A stretch of DNA of 64,000 nt from Prillingera fragicola (lineage: Eukaryota; Basidiomycota; Tremellomycetes; Trichosporonales; Trichosporonaceae), in the NCBI GenBank assembly GCA_002335605.1, contig BEDY01000002.1, positions 62,001 to 126,000 of the forward strand, given 5' to 3'. Below, piece by piece: positions 48,426-60,337 of this stretch. The position numbers and the translations under genes were made by a program. Position 1 is the stretch's first letter; every line of letters starts with the position of its first letter. Below the pieces are notes generated by a model. It ran no database searches. It was not told the origin of the DNA and saw nothing but the letters and a program-made list of their open reading frames with translations.

Positions 48426-49789
48426 CTAGAGCTCGCGCTCCCACTCGCCCACCTCCTTCCACATCCCACCCTTATCCGCCGGCCACTGCACGCAGTACAC
48501 CTGCGTCCTCGTAAACCCCAGCTTTCTCAGCAACCCCCCCGACGCAGCATTAGCCACCTCTGCCGCCTGGCCATCAGCTCTCCCCTCTCATGCAACACTC
48601 ACAGCATGCACCCTGTCCGCGCCTACACCAGCCCTTGCCCAGCCCAAAAGCGCAGCGACAGCAGCCGACCCGATCCCCCGCCCGTGAAAGTCTGGATGCA
48701 GCGCATACGCCGTCCACGTCTCCTCGGCGCGGAGCGCGTGCGGGCGCACGACCATGTCCCCGGCGTACCGGCCTGTAGACACCTCGCGGATGACGCTGAA
48801 CGGGGATATGGCCAGGACGGCGCCGGGGTCTGCGCGCAGGGCAGAGACGGCGGGGGTCTGTGGAGGAACCATCTGGTTCAGCCTTGCCAATGCGTGCTGT
48901 TCTGTGAACCTGTTGTCAGCTGCGTTGGGGAGGGGTGCGTACGGGTAGGGCCTCCCGTGGGCCCACTTTCCGACCCCAGGATGGTTGCACAGCTCCATCT
49001 GCCGTCAGCGCCACCTACACGGCAAGACGTACGAGGCCGACAATCTCGGCTGGCGTATTCCTGTATGGCGTGATGATGAAGCCGGGGAGGGGGACGAGGT
49101 AAGGCTCCCCATCGTCGCTCCAGTGTACCTCTGGGACGGGTAGGGCAGGAGCAGGCGTGAGCGGTGGCCGAGTGCCAAACTCGAGTTGATAGACGACGAC
49201 TTCTTGCTGCTTCCCGGTTTCGTCTGGCGTTGAAGGGGGCCAGGTTGCGCTGCGTATCTCGGATGCGACAAAGCCGAGCTTCTCGAGCAACTTGCATGCT
49301 GCTTCATTGCTTGTTTTTGTGGTCTGGTGTCAGCGCTTTCCGCAGCATTGGACGTACTGTCTCGAACCGGCTGACTCCGTTTGACGCAGCTTCCCCGAGC
49401 ACGGAGCGGAGAGCGGCGCTGCCGACCCCCTGTCGCCGGTAGGTGGGATGTACCTCGAGCGCAAAGCTCCACATATCTTTGCCGTCTCGTGTCGAGTCCT
49501 TCCACCTTGCGACTTGGCCGACGTCCTCGCCGCTCGCGTCGCGGACGGTTGTGACAAGCGCCTCGCGGCCTTGGGGGAGAAGCTCGGAAATGGCTGGGGA
49601 GAGAGGTTGGGGTGGGTGTGCATTCTGGATGTTCTGATTTTGACGCGGCTGTATCAAATAGAGGTCCAGATTGGGGACGAAGAGAGGTGAGGTTGTCGCG
49701 TCGTTGCTGTCACTCCAGGCTGGAGCAGCGAACGACGGCTTGGGGGCAGCTGCCCATCGCGGGTGGGATGGTTGAGCCGGATATGGCAT
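48426..49789 (-). CDS. Protein with two tandem GNAT acetyltransferase domains
   Basis: Two Gcn5-related N-acetyltransferase domains in one spliced frame of about 400 residues. Domain 1 (start 49789, MPYPAQPSHP) has the acetyl-CoA loop RRQGVGSAALRSVL and, after an intron near 49360–49310, the C-terminal element CKLLEKLGFVASEIRSATW. A 34-nt intron with donor GTACGT and branch CTGAC (about 49032–48999) joins GLV/L to MELCNHPGVGKW, so the second domain continues rather than starting a new gene. Domain 2 has HGRGIGSAAVAALLGWA and, after a last intron near 48602–48568, GGLLRKLGFTRTQVYCVQWP; it stops at 48426. Substrate unknown. The domains are clearly homologous and may come from duplication. A two-gene reading is the alternative, but it leaves the second copy without a convincing promoter. 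Confidence 0.8.
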
Positions 49790-50095
49790 CGTGGTGGGCT
49801 ATGATGATAGAAAAGACATCTAGACAGAGTGTAGGCAGTTGTCGAAGGATATCATGAGAAGTCGAGTCAATCATGACACTAATAGACAACCTCCACCTTG
49901 TCGGCATCTTTCGTCTCCAATCGGCCATATCCTCATCGCTCAATGCCCACTACTTCTGCACTGCAACATCTCTCAGTACACCATGCTCGACCTGCTGCAT
50001 TAACAACAAGGCTGTACAACATCACTTGAGCGCCGCAGATCACTTCGGACGCAGTCGACGATCAGCGGCAATCACCGACGATCAAGATCGCCGCA

Positions 50096-51952
50096 ATGGT
50101 TACACCCCAGTGCAACGGCTGCAGCTCGACGGCGCTCATCGACCCTGAAGACGCGCATAACTGTGCAGCATCATGCAGCAGCAGGCCTCCGGCTGATGAG
50201 CTCACCCCCTTGGCCCAAGGCGGGATCACACCACACCACCTCCTGCCCGGCAACGCCACCGGGCCTCTGCTGACGACATCCACACCGCTGTCATTCTGGG
50301 GCGGCGTCGACGCGACCACTGGAGTGGTCCTTGACGTAACCCACCCTGTCAGAGGAGCCTGCTTGGCAGGAAAGATTTTGGCGCTTCCCCGCGGCCGAGG
50401 AAGCTGTTCGGGGAGCTTGACGCTGCTCGAGATTCTCGTTGCGGGAACTGGTCCGGCGGCACTGATACTTGAGGCTGACGATCATATCCTTGCGCTCGGA
50501 GCTGTTGTGGCGAATACAGTCTTTGGAGTCGGCGTGCCAGTTGTTGTTCTGGGAGCGAAACGGTTTGCTGCCCTCCTGGAAGCAGACAAGGGCTGCGGCG
50601 AGGTCACGGTCGGCGACGAAGGTATGAGCATCCGTTGGGCCGACAGGAAGATGTACATCCCCCTCGCCTTGCGCCCGAGCGACACCCTCGCCCTGTCACC
50701 CGAAGACGAACGCGGGCTGGCAGGACATCGCGGCCAAGCAGTAAAGGAAGCTCTCGAAATTGTCACTGCCATGGCACGCCTGTACGGCGCCGACACGTTA
50801 CTGGACATATCCCAATCCCACATTGACGGCGTCTTCTACTCTGGCCCGGCTGGCCTCTCCTTTGCGCAACACTTTGCCTCTCTCGGCGCCCGTGTCGCAG
50901 TCCCCACAACGCTCAACGCCATCACCATCGATCGCGCACGGTGGGAGCAACTCGGCACCCCGGTCGACCTCGCCGCGAACGGCGAAGCCATGGCATCGGC
51001 CTTCCTCGCAATGGGCGCAAACGAGCACTCGCTGACCTGCGCGCCATACCTCCTCCCCTCGGTCCCAGGGGCAGGCCAGGACGTAGGCTGGGGAGAGAGT
51101 AACGCGGTGGTATACGCCAACAGCGTGCTCGGCGCGCGAACGCAAAAGTACCCCGACGTCCTCGACCTGTGCATGGCGCTCTCTGGGCGAGCACCCCGCG
51201 CCGGTGCGCATCTGGAAACCAACCGCCGCCCGACTGTCGCTTTCCGCGTCTCGTCCTCCCTCGCAGCGTTGGCACAGAGGGAAGACCTTGTGTGGTCCCT
51301 ACTGGGCTATCACGTAGGCCACGCCGCCGGCGCATCCATCCCCATCATCTTTGGCCTGGAATCCACTACCCCAGCGCCCGGCGACCTCAAATCTCTCTGC
51401 GCGGCCTTTGGCACCTCATCTTCCGCGCCCATGCTGCACGTCGCGGGTATCACCCCCGAAGCCCACCACTACCCCGCCGACGACGCCCAAGAAATCAGAA
51501 TCGATGACCTAGCCTCCGCCTGGCGCAGTCTCAACTCCCTAACGCACGACGAGATCAGCCTCGTCGCCCTAGGAAACCCCCACTTTGCGCTGGACGAGTT
51601 TGAACGCCTCGCAGCCCTCCTCCCCTCCCAGTCCCTCGCAGCGGGGACGCGGCTCGTGATCACCTGCGGCCGGGGTGTGCTGGCCCTCGCCGAGGCGGCC
51701 GGGTATGCTGCCGTTGTGCGTGCGTTTGGCGGGGTGGTTGCTACCGACGTGTGTTGGTGTTTCGTCACTCGGGGTGTGGGTGGGATTGTGCGGGAGGAGG
51801 AGAGGGGGGTGCTTACTAGTAGTGCAAAGTATGCGCATTATGGGCCTGGGATGGTGGGTGTTGGGATGCGGGTTGCTGGGCTCGCCGAGTGTGTTGACGC
51901 GGCGGTCACTGGACGGGTCAGGGGGATGCCGGCGTGGTTGGCCGATGAGTGA
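50096..51952 (+). CDS. Aconitase X (AcnX), fused small and large domains
   Basis: Single-exon protein of 618 residues uniting the two parts that many bacteria encode separately. Residues about 45–165 are the swivel domain (DUF126): GPLLTTSTPLSFWGGVD, then DVTHPVRGACLAGKIL. Residues about 190–610 are the catalytic aconitase X domain (DUF521): LSPEDERGLAGHRG, then QSHIDGVFYSGPAGL and VPTTLNAITIDR, GANEHSLTCAPYLLP and WGESNAVVYANSVLGART. Characterised AcnX proteins act as cis-3-hydroxy-L-proline dehydratases or mevalonate-5-phosphate dehydratases with an iron–sulfur centre. For this fusion the proline-derivative reaction is the likelier, but the substrate is inferred. The start at 50096 precedes a Cys-rich leader, MVTPQCNGCSS. 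It is divergent from the GNAT gene, 306 bp away. Confidence 0.9.
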   Translation: MVTPQCNGCSSTALIDPEDAHNCAASCSSRPPADELTPLAQGGITPHHLLPGNATGPLLTTSTPLSFWGGVDATTGVVLDVTHPVRGACLAGKILALPRGRGSCSGSLTLLEILVAGTGPAALILEADDHILALGAVVANTVFGVGVPVVVLGAKRFAALLEADKGCGEVTVGDEGMSIRWADRKMYIPLALRPSDTLALSPEDERGLAGHRGQAVKEALEIVTAMARLYGADTLLDISQSHIDGVFYSGPAGLSFAQHFASLGARVAVPTTLNAITIDRARWEQLGTPVDLAANGEAMASAFLAMGANEHSLTCAPYLLPSVPGAGQDVGWGESNAVVYANSVLGARTQKYPDVLDLCMALSGRAPRAGAHLETNRRPTVAFRVSSSLAALAQREDLVWSLLGYHVGHAAGASIPIIFGLESTTPAPGDLKSLCAAFGTSSSAPMLHVAGITPEAHHYPADDAQEIRIDDLASAWRSLNSLTHDEISLVALGNPHFALDEFERLAALLPSQSLAAGTRLVITCGRGVLALAEAAGYAAVVRAFGGVVATDVCWCFVTRGVGGIVREEERGVLTSSAKYAHYGPGMVGVGMRVAGLAECVDAAVTGRVRGMPAWLADE

Positions 51953-52066
51953 GGAGAGCTGGACGAGGATTGTACGCATTAAATCAACTCGCATGGAGAT
52001 GTACCAGATACCGTCTATACACAGTAGTATAAAACGACAATAACCCTAACTATTTCTATCAAACTT

Positions 52067-54000
52067 CTACTCTGCCTTGACGGCACCTGCCTCCTTGGCC
52101 TTCTCCTCCTGGGTGGCAGTGGTGATGGACGAGGGCCCGCCGTCGGTCGAGTGCTGCTCGCGCTCCGAGGGGAGTCCCGGCCCGTCGTCAAACTCTTCCT
52201 CGTCGCTCTCCTCGCCCGACCAAAACTTTTTCTGGCCGCGCGCAAGACGGCGCGCCCAGGGGGGTGCGACGCCGCCCTCGAGCTTGTAGGTCCATGGCTC
52301 CTTTTCGTGCTTGTTCGGGGGCACAATCTTGCCGCGCGAGGCAATCTCGATGAGCCAGACGAGCACATTGATGAGAATGTACGAGCAGATGCCGCCGATG
52401 AGGCCGTAGGCGATAGAGTACGAGAACGGCATCATGGCCAGGCAGATGAATGACGGGATAGAGTCGCCAATGTACTTCCAGTTGATGTAGCGGGCTTCGG
52501 CGGCCATGCTCGCGCCGACGATCACGAGGGTAGAGCCCGTAGCCCAGGCAGGAATCGAGGCAAAGATGGGGGCAAAGAAGACGGCAATGAAAAAGCCAAA
52601 CCCAGTCACCATGGCGGTAATGCCAGTGCGGCCGCCCTCGGCGATACCGGCACCCGACTCGACGAACGCAGTCACGGGCGGAGTACCGAAGAGCGAGCCG
52701 ATGGAGATGCCGAGCGCGTCAACGCTGTAGGCGATTGACGAGTTCTCAAAGTCCTGGGTGCGCGGGTTGAGGAAGCCTCCGAAACGGGCCATGGCGTACA
52801 GGGTGCCAGTGGCGTCGAGAATGTCTAGATTGTCAGCCGCTGTCGAGCTGGACACGGGTACTCACCAACATAGAGGAACGAGATGAAGGCCAGGCCAAAC
52901 TGGCCCGAGTGTCCAGAGATGTCAAACTGGAGCTGCGAAAGGGTGTGCTTGATGGGGTGGAAGGTCACGACCTTCTTGAAAAAGTCAAAGTTCGAGTCGC
53001 CAATGGGCGTGTGGGGGAAAAAGGTGACTGAAGACGAGCGGGGCCATGAAATGATGGAAACGAGCGCGATACCCATAATAATGGCACCCTTGACCTTGTA
53101 CATCTGGAGCATGACGGTGAGGATACCGCCGCAGAAGATTCCAATCCACATGGTGGGGTTGCGCATCTTGTCCGAGCTGGGGCACGTACCCGTCTTTGGG
53201 TCGATGAGGCTGGGGTGGCAGCCAGCGAGCTCGACGGGGGTGGCACTTGCGCCGGTGATGACGCCGAGACCGGCAGAGTAGGTGAGGCCGATAATGGTGA
53301 GGTACAGTCCGATACCGACTGTTGTTGCGAGCTTCAACGAGGCCGGGATCGCACGCGCGAGCCACTGACGGATACCGAGCAGGGTGAGACCGACAAAGAC
53401 AAAGCCCTCGACAAAGACGGCGGTGAGGGCGACGCGGTAAGGGACGAGACCCGAGCCGTGGTAGCCGACAACAGTGTAGGCAAAGTAGGCGTTGAGACCC
53501 ATGCCGGGGGCAACACCGATAGGCAGGTTGGCAAACAGACCCATGCAGAAGGTGGTGAGGGCGGCAATGGCAGCGGTGGCAGTGACCATGTCGCGCTTGA
53601 TCTCCTCGACACACATCATGTACTCGGGGTTGGTGTCGCACAGGTCGGCCATGCTCTCGGGGGGGCACACGCACGTTCCACCCGACGCCGACACAATCGT
53701 CGAGTTGACACTGATAATGTAGGCCATGGCGAAAAAGGTCGTCAGGCCGGCACGGATCTCGGTCGTAAACGTCGTCCCCTTGCGCTGCTTCTTCTGTTGG
53801 CATTGTCAGTGCTGCTCCAGTCGTGTAGCAGGAAGAGGCCAGGCGCGTCTTTGTTGTTGCATCCTGGGGGAGCAATGTCGCACTGGGCCATCTCCGCTCG
53901 CGTCGGGCCAACTCACATGTCCACTGTCGTCGAGGCGAAAGTAGCGGCCGAAAAACGAGTCCGCAACCCGCAGGTTGATCTTGTCGATCACCTTTGTCAT
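52067..54000 (-). CDS. AzgA-type purine (hypoxanthine/adenine/guanine) permease
   Basis: Plasma-membrane purine/H+ symporter of the AzgA branch of the NAT/NCS2-like fold. The start at 54000 gives MTKVIDKINLRVADSFFGRY. After an intron (about 53916–53795) the first helix is TTEIRAGLTTFFAMAYIISVN, the AzgA hallmark. NLPIGVAPGMGLNAYFAYTV and the late DILDATGTLYAMAR and GTPPVTAFVESGAGIAEGGRTG motifs match the substrate-site helices of the family; an intron near 52865–52822 joins FLYV to DILDATG. The C-terminal tail is acidic (EESDEEEFDDG) and cytosolic, with possible ubiquitination lysines. About 590 residues. A role in purine salvage is well supported by family; the exact purine is not. A UaY-type TCGG-N6-CCGA site was looked for upstream and not found. 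Confidence 0.92.
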
Positions 54001-56898
54001 GGCGAAAGAGTCTCTGGAGCAGAGGTGGTTGGGGAGAGGGTGGTGAGAAAAAGGTGGAGAAATTAGTGGATGACCAAGTTTCGACCACAGCCAGGTCAGC
54101 AGTTTTTATCACGCTTTCCGTATCTCTAGCGAACGCTCCTCGGCCTGCTCCCTCCCGCCGCTGACACCCAGCGGAGCGTTGGGACGATTTGGATCTGTCA
54201 TGTGTCCCTGAGGCAGCTGCCAATGCTCTCGACTTTTTTTGGTATAGTGTTATCTCGAGGCGAGCTCCTTCCTCTGGCCTGCTCCCCTCTCTCGCAACTT
54301 GCAAACGAGCGCCGCGGCAGCTGGTCGGAGACCCCGGCGGTGGACCCGACGTCAGGGCTGGCTTTACGCAGAAGACGAGAGCCTGCCTCTCAGGTGCATT
54401 TTCGGGCATTTTTCAGCCAACCAATTTGTGCGCATCGAGAGCTCGCTGCTCGTGTGAGCGCTGTAGAACGGGCCTGGTACCTCTTGCAGCAGGCTGACGA
54501 GATAGACGCTGCTCGACGCCAAGGGCCGTGTTTTGCGGCACAGGGCAGCAGCGTGGTCCATGTGATTGAACTGGGTTGCTATTCGTCCACCCCGGTCTTC
54601 CTGAACCAACTGTCCGGTTAGACCCGAGTATCCACAGTGAGGCAAGTGGCATCGGGCTGCTGAAGAGTGCTGGTGGCAAATGTGTTACGTGAGGACAACG
54701 TTCTCTGTATGCTGGACGTGGTAGTGTGCACGGTTCTGCGCATGTAGCCATGTCCGGCAGCTTATCTGCATCCCCGAGGGAGAGAGAACGCACAGCCCAC
54801 AGGCTCCATCTTAGCTCACTTATACCGCAATCAAAGAGCATTAGCAGGCAGCAAAAATTCACCACTCGCGCTCTCTCGCACCCACCACGTCCTCACCCAT
54901 TGCATCGACCTCGTCTGATACATGACTGACCTGCACTGAAGTTGAGCGACAATCAAAGACGTCGATCCCCCACAAACCGTATCTAATCTCAACTCCTTGC
55001 CAAAGCAGAGGGTCAGCAGGTCATGATCAATCTCCGGTCTGGTCGGGTCAAAGGTGGTCTCGTGGCCTGGTCCGGTGTGGACGGCTTGATTGTTGTAGAT
55101 AACGGTGAGGAGATGGGACGTGCGGGGGAGATTGTGATGGGGGGTCATGTGCATGGACGTGGTGGGAACGAGGAGTTGAGGAGGAGAAGGGGATGGCGTC
55201 TCTGTGGTGGCGTGGGAAGAGGTCGTGGCTGGGGACTTCGGGCTGACTGGACTCAATCCTCTGACCTGTCACTTCTCGAGCTCCTCAGGACTACCGTTTA
55301 TCAGTCTGACAGAAGCAGCGAGCAGCAGCCAGCAGCTGCTCGTTACTGCTCGTTACTGTCAAAGGTCGAGAGTGCGTCTCTTGGGGCAAACGACATGAAT
55401 AGACATGTTCTGCACCACCACCCGCCTCTTACGCCGTTGGATACACTGGTTTCAACGGGTGATGTCTTGCGTGCGGGCCTTGTCTGCAATGGACTTACAC
55501 TGATTGCAATGGGCGCGAAGGATGAGTAAGCACGTTGAGGCGAGGATAGGTGGCGGAACCACAGCAACTTGGTTCACCACCCCATCTCAGGCATAGCAAG
55601 GAACTACAGGCCGACTGCTGTTCCCACTAGACTAAGCTGTGCGTTTTTGCATACTCAGAAGAGGCTACATAAAAGCAGACAGATTGGCGACACGGTGACT
55701 AGATGTCACATGTGAGCTATGTTCGAATGAGACCATTGCGAAGATTAGAGACCAGGCCGCAGTCATTAGTGTCTCCTAGGGGTGATTTTGGATCCTTTTG
55801 ATGAATAAAGACATGAGCTACCGCAGTAGTTGACGTCTCTCAAAGACTATGAGACACTGTAGCATCATTGTTGAATCTCAAAGCTTCCAATAAGCAATAC
55901 GATACACGCACATGTCATAGACCGTAAAGGTAAACGGATTAATTAATTAATTAATTAATTAATTATCGTGGTTGCACCCACCGCTAGACCCCTTCCATGT
56001 TCTGCTGGCCCTCGCACTCACTGGCCAGCGCGCCAGCATGCAGACTACATTATAAGCACTACCCCAGCTCCCCTCAAGGACACCCCTCAAGCCCACCCCA
56101 GTGGCCTCCCCAGCCCGCTCCCCAACCCAAAAAGATGACCCAACGCCGAGCGCCGAGAATGTCTACCACCCAAACACACTCGGAGCCTGAGTCATCGGAC
56201 ATGACCGCCGCCCGCCGAGGTTTGTCCTCACCGGTAATGCTGCTCGGCATGGAATATCTGGAACCAGGACGAGTATTGCTGGCTATGCGTCTCGTTTGTG
56301 TGCAGAGCTGGCCGCTGACACTGAGTTGGGGGTGGAACATGCATGCGGGTGCTGGCTTGTTGGCTGAGCTCAGCAATGGCCTGGGCAGATGTTTCGCTGA
56401 TCATGTAGCTGCTTCTGTGGATCTGTGGTCTACGTATGGTTGGCTGTTACGATGCTCTGCTAGCTACTGGTGAAGACTGGCTTGGAACGTGCGCTGGAAG
56501 CGATGACCCCTTGAGGTGAGCCCGAGAGGACACGGCAAGAGCTAAGGATATTGTGACCAGCTACAGCTACAGTACTACATGTATGTACCTATGCATTAGC
56601 CCTCTCTGCCCGTAATCAGATTATGCATCTCCTCCAGCAGCATTAGCAGCGGCCGTTCGGCCGTTGGATGCTCTACAGCCTGCAGAGCGTCGGGGACCGC
56701 CGTGTGCCGTGGCCCGGTAAACACGGATGACCAGCCCGGCGATGGTGGGACGTCGACTGCTCCCCCAGCAGCAGCCGGCTACGGGTCATCGTTGCCGGGC
56801 GAGTGGGCAAAGTTGCTCCTCCCCACTACTCTTTGCTCCTTCTTATACAGCATTCCGCCTGTTTCTCTTGCTCTCTCATCCAAATCACAAAACCAACA
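54001..56898. other. Intergenic region, no firm gene
   Basis: A 2.9-kb divergent upstream region between the purine permease (-) and the thiolase (+). Frames at 55023–55529 (+) and 55997–56473 (+) lack family resemblance and show no leader signals. Inside are two adjacent 10-bp copies of CTGCTCGTTA (55336–55355), an (ATTA)7 tract, and a pair of complementary arms near 55552–55582 that form a hairpin but not a tRNA. The last 80 bp before 56899 are a C/T/A-rich thiolase leader. Confidence 0.4.
55938..55965 (+). repeat. (ATTA)7 microsatellite
   Basis: Seven uninterrupted ATTA units, in a locally AT-richer part of an otherwise GC-rich window. Confidence 0.9.
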
Positions 56899-58261
56899 AT
56901 GTCCGCCACTGACCGCCTCTCGACCGTCTCGTCCCACCTCCAGGGCAACTCCAAGCTCCGCTACCAGGCCAAGAACGCCGACGACGGTGAGTCAAAATTC
57001 GTCCCCACTTCCCACCAAATCCTGACACCCTCCAGTCGTCGTCACCTGCGCTCTCCGCACTCCCCTGTGCAAAGCCAAGCGCGGCGCCTTCAAGGACGCC
57101 ACGTACGATGAGCTCCTCACTGCTACGTTTGTCGCTGCGCGCGAGAACATTGGCATTGACCCCGCCATGGTTGGCGACATGTGAGTAGCCGAAAGCCGCT
57201 CTGCTGCAGAGCGTCTCGGTCAAAGAATGACCGAAGCTGACGTTTCCAGCTGCCTCGGCACTGTCACGACCCCGAACGCGCCGAGCGCCGCGCGTATCGC
57301 TGCGCTCAACGCGGGCTTCCCCAACACTGTCCCCGTGCAGGCGATCAACCGCTTCTGCTCGTCTGGCCTGATGGCGTGCAGCGTGATTGCCAACCAGATC
57401 CGCAACGGCGAGATTGACATTGGTCTTGCTGTTGGCTTTGACGACCTGTCGCCCGACTACCCCGCGCCCGCGCCGTTTGCTGCGTCGACGACCAAGCTCC
57501 CCGAGGCCGCCGACTGCCTCAAGCCCATGGGCTGGACGTCTGAGAACGTTGCGGGTGACTTTGGCATTTCGCGCGAGAAGATGGACGCGTGGGCGCTCAA
57601 GAGCCACAACCGCGCCGAAAAGGCCCAGGCGACTGGTGTCTTTGCCGACGAGATTGCCCCAGTCACCGTCCCCCAGAAGGGCAAGGACGGGTCCGTCAAG
57701 CAGGTCAAGGTCACTGCCGACGACGGCATCCGCCCCGGCACGACTGCCGAGTCGCTCGCCAAGGTCCGCGCGGCGTTCCCCCAGTGGGCACCGGGACAGA
57801 GCACTGGCGGCAACTCGTCGCAGATCACCGACGGTGGAGCCTTTGTCCTCCTCATGACCCGCCGCAAGGCCCAGGAGCTCGGCCTCCCCATCCTCGCCAA
57901 GCACGTCGCTACCGTCGTCGCCGGCCTCGCCCCGCGCATCATGGGCATTGGACCCTCGTACGCCATTCCTCTTCTCCTCAAGCGCGTCGGCCTCTCCAAG
58001 GACGACATTGACATGTTTGAGATCAACGAGGCCTTCTCGTCCATGATGGTCTACTGCATCGAAAAGCTCGGCCTCGACGGCGACAAGGTCAACGTCAACG
58101 GCGGCGCCATCGCCCTCGGACACCCCTTCGGATGCACCGGTGCCCGCCAGGTCGCTACCGGCCTCAACGCCATCAAGCGTACCGGTGGACGCACCCTCGT
58201 TACCTCCATGTGCATTGGCTCGGGCCAGGGTGCCGCTGCTCTCTGGGTCGCCGAGTTCTAG
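56899..58261 (+). CDS. Peroxisomal 3-ketoacyl-CoA thiolase
   Basis: Last step of fatty-acid beta-oxidation: cleaves 3-ketoacyl-CoA with CoA to release acetyl-CoA. Three exons (introns near 56988–57035 and 57181–57250) give about 414 residues. The N-terminus MSATDRLSTVSSHLQ contains a perfect PTS2, R-L-x5-H-L at residues 6–14, so import into peroxisomes by Pex7 is expected. The acyl-enzyme Cys is in INRFCSSGL (about residue 114). The base His is in GGAIALGHPFGCTGARQ, and the second Cys is in MCIGSGQGAAALW near the C-terminus. It lies 2 kb from the MFE-2 gene that supplies its substrate. Confidence 0.95.
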
Positions 58262-58823
58262 GGCACGGTTCTAGTGCACGCGGGTGAAGGATGGCTCGAG
58301 GCGTAGATATTGTTTATAGGATTATGAGATGTTGTCTGCAGTGACTACCAGGGCGCAGACGAGGTGACTGACCTGGCACACTGCTCAATCGTACTGCTTT
58401 TGTTCGTCCTCCATCGTGCTACTGCTGTTGCATCCTGATCAAGATACATCAATTCCGCCTTGTGCACGCGGTGGGCAACAGCCAGAACTGTGTGTGCCTT
58501 ACCGACCCACATCGTCCCATCCTCGGTCTTCTCAAGCCGCTCGATACGTGCCCATCAGTCAGCACCACCCTCGGGCACGCTCTCGCCGTCTCTGATAGCA
58601 GTGTCGGTCGCGTCCGATCTGGCGTACAGACTCGCCGAGTCTCTGCACGTTGTTCCCTACTTGCGCGGCAACTTGACCCGGGCCTGCCAGGTCGGCTGAC
58701 CATAGCCGCCACAAACCTCCACCCAGGTCGACTCTCCCGCCATATGCTCCACTGCATACTCTCTTGACAACACCCACTACACTCACCTCTCTATCTCTCC
58801 CTGTCTGTAACCAAACCTACACC

Positions 58824-59978
58824 ATGGCCAACGCAACCCCCATCGAAGCAATCTGCTCGGGCTACATGCCGTCGGTCTCGTCCGGCCGCCGCAACTCGTC
58901 GACCCACTACAGCAAGCTCACCCCAACGCCCCCAGCCCACAAGGCCATGGTCGTCGACAAGGCCGCGCCAAAGATGGTCCTGCACTACATTGTCGTCCCG
59001 GCCTCGCGCGCCGACAGGCTCTTCTGGCTCCTCGAGGAGTTGGGGCTCCCGTACGAGGTCAAGGGGTATTGCTTCAGGGGGCCGACGGCGCCGGGAATGA
59101 AGGAGGTGACGAATTTGGGCAAGGTGAGTGCTTGGGAGCGGCGTGGTGTCGAGCGAGCTGCTGCTGGCGGCGCATGGTGGGGGATACCCTCGGGCACGCC
59201 TCTGGCAGCTGGGGCCGAGGGACCAACCAGGTCGTTCCTCATTCTCACCCGACACTCCGACGCTCGTGCTGCCACACCTAGTCCAACAAGTCGACGCGTC
59301 CACAACGCGACGAGCACACTGACACGCGCAGACACCCGCCCTCGAGATTGATGGCAAAGTCTACACTGAAACGGGCTTTATCGTGCACCACCTGCTCACA
59401 AAGTACACGCCCAACCCGGACCAGGCGACGCACCTGAACGCGCGGCGCACGGCCGTGTCGCCGTTTGAGAACAATCCCTCGGACCACTCGTACTTTTGGA
59501 GCCACTTTAGTGAAGGCACAATGATGCTGCACCTCCAACCTGCGCGGATCCTGGGGATGGGTGCGCAGGCCATGGCTAAGAAGGAGGGTGTGAGCGCCGA
59601 GCAGGCGCAGGGCATTGAGATGCTGAGTGGGTGGTTTAAGAACGGGTGGGTCGACAAGAATGTGCGCCTACAGCTCGACAAGGTCGAAGAGTTTTTGAGT
59701 ACCCACGACAACTTTTCCGGCACGGGCAGGATTGGCGAGGGCGACGTGAGTGGCGGCATAAGGGCGAGCTGACACGACAGTTTATGATGATGTACCCCCT
59801 CGACTCGATCGCGCACGGCACCCGGCTGGGCGAGTACGAGCTGGGGCCGGCCACGCTCAAGTGGGTCAACAAGATGCGCGCGCGGCCGGCGTGGAAGCGC
59901 GCCGACGAGCGGAGGCAGAGGGAGGATGCCGTCGCGACACAGAATGAGGAGGCGTTCAAGGGCAAGTCTCGCATGTGA
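58824..59978 (+). CDS. Glutathione S-transferase-like protein
   Basis: GST-fold protein, about 290 residues, from the ATG at 58824 (MANATPIEAICSG). The thioredoxin-like domain starts VLHYIVVPASRADRLFWLLEELGLPYEVK, the fungal theta/omega-like pattern. After an unusually long intron (59124–59331, 208 nt) it continues TPALEIDGKVYTETGFIVHHLL, holding the glutathione-contacting Glu-Thr pair (TET). The helical C-domain includes HSYFWSHFSEGTMMLHLQP; an intron near 59744–59780 precedes FMMMYPLDSIAH and the end KGKSRM. The N-terminal extension of about 50 residues (GRRNSSTHYSK) is not part of the fold. A role in conjugation of electrophiles is family-based; the substrate is unknown. It sits between two beta-oxidation genes without evident functional link. 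Confidence 0.85.
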
Positions 59979-60337
59979 ACGGGTGCTCCGTCGCAGGGGC
60001 TGACGCCGCCAGCTGGTGGAAGCGGGATGGCGTTGAATGGGAGTGCGTTGGACGATGTCGAGGAGTAGTTACCAATGGAACGAATGCAAGCAATTGGGCG
60101 GCGAGTGCCAGCATACTGCTTCAAGACATCACTAAGAGCTCACCAGGTCGTTCTTTGCCTTGGAGGTGAACGAAAGGTTCAGTAGGCAAACATTCTTGTC
60201 TGCAGCGCAACACAGGACCGTACAACGAAATGCATCGCTTCTGCTAGCTATAGATCAGAGTCTACAGCCTAACCCATGATTCTTCCTACTCCTCCTCGCC
60301 CTCGGACCTGTCGCGCACGCACGCTGCTCGACAAGGC

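Noticed and set aside
55550..55640. Possible tRNA on the minus strand (D-arm-like AGTCTAGTGG with complementary outer arms)
   Set aside because: There is no TTC-type T-loop or pairing T-stem, and the anticodon stem does not form. At best a hairpin or decayed fragment.
55997..56473. 158-codon plus-strand frame with a Ser/Thr-rich beginning
   Set aside because: No recognisable family, no intron or leader signals, and amino-acid composition close to random for this base composition. Not called without transcript support.
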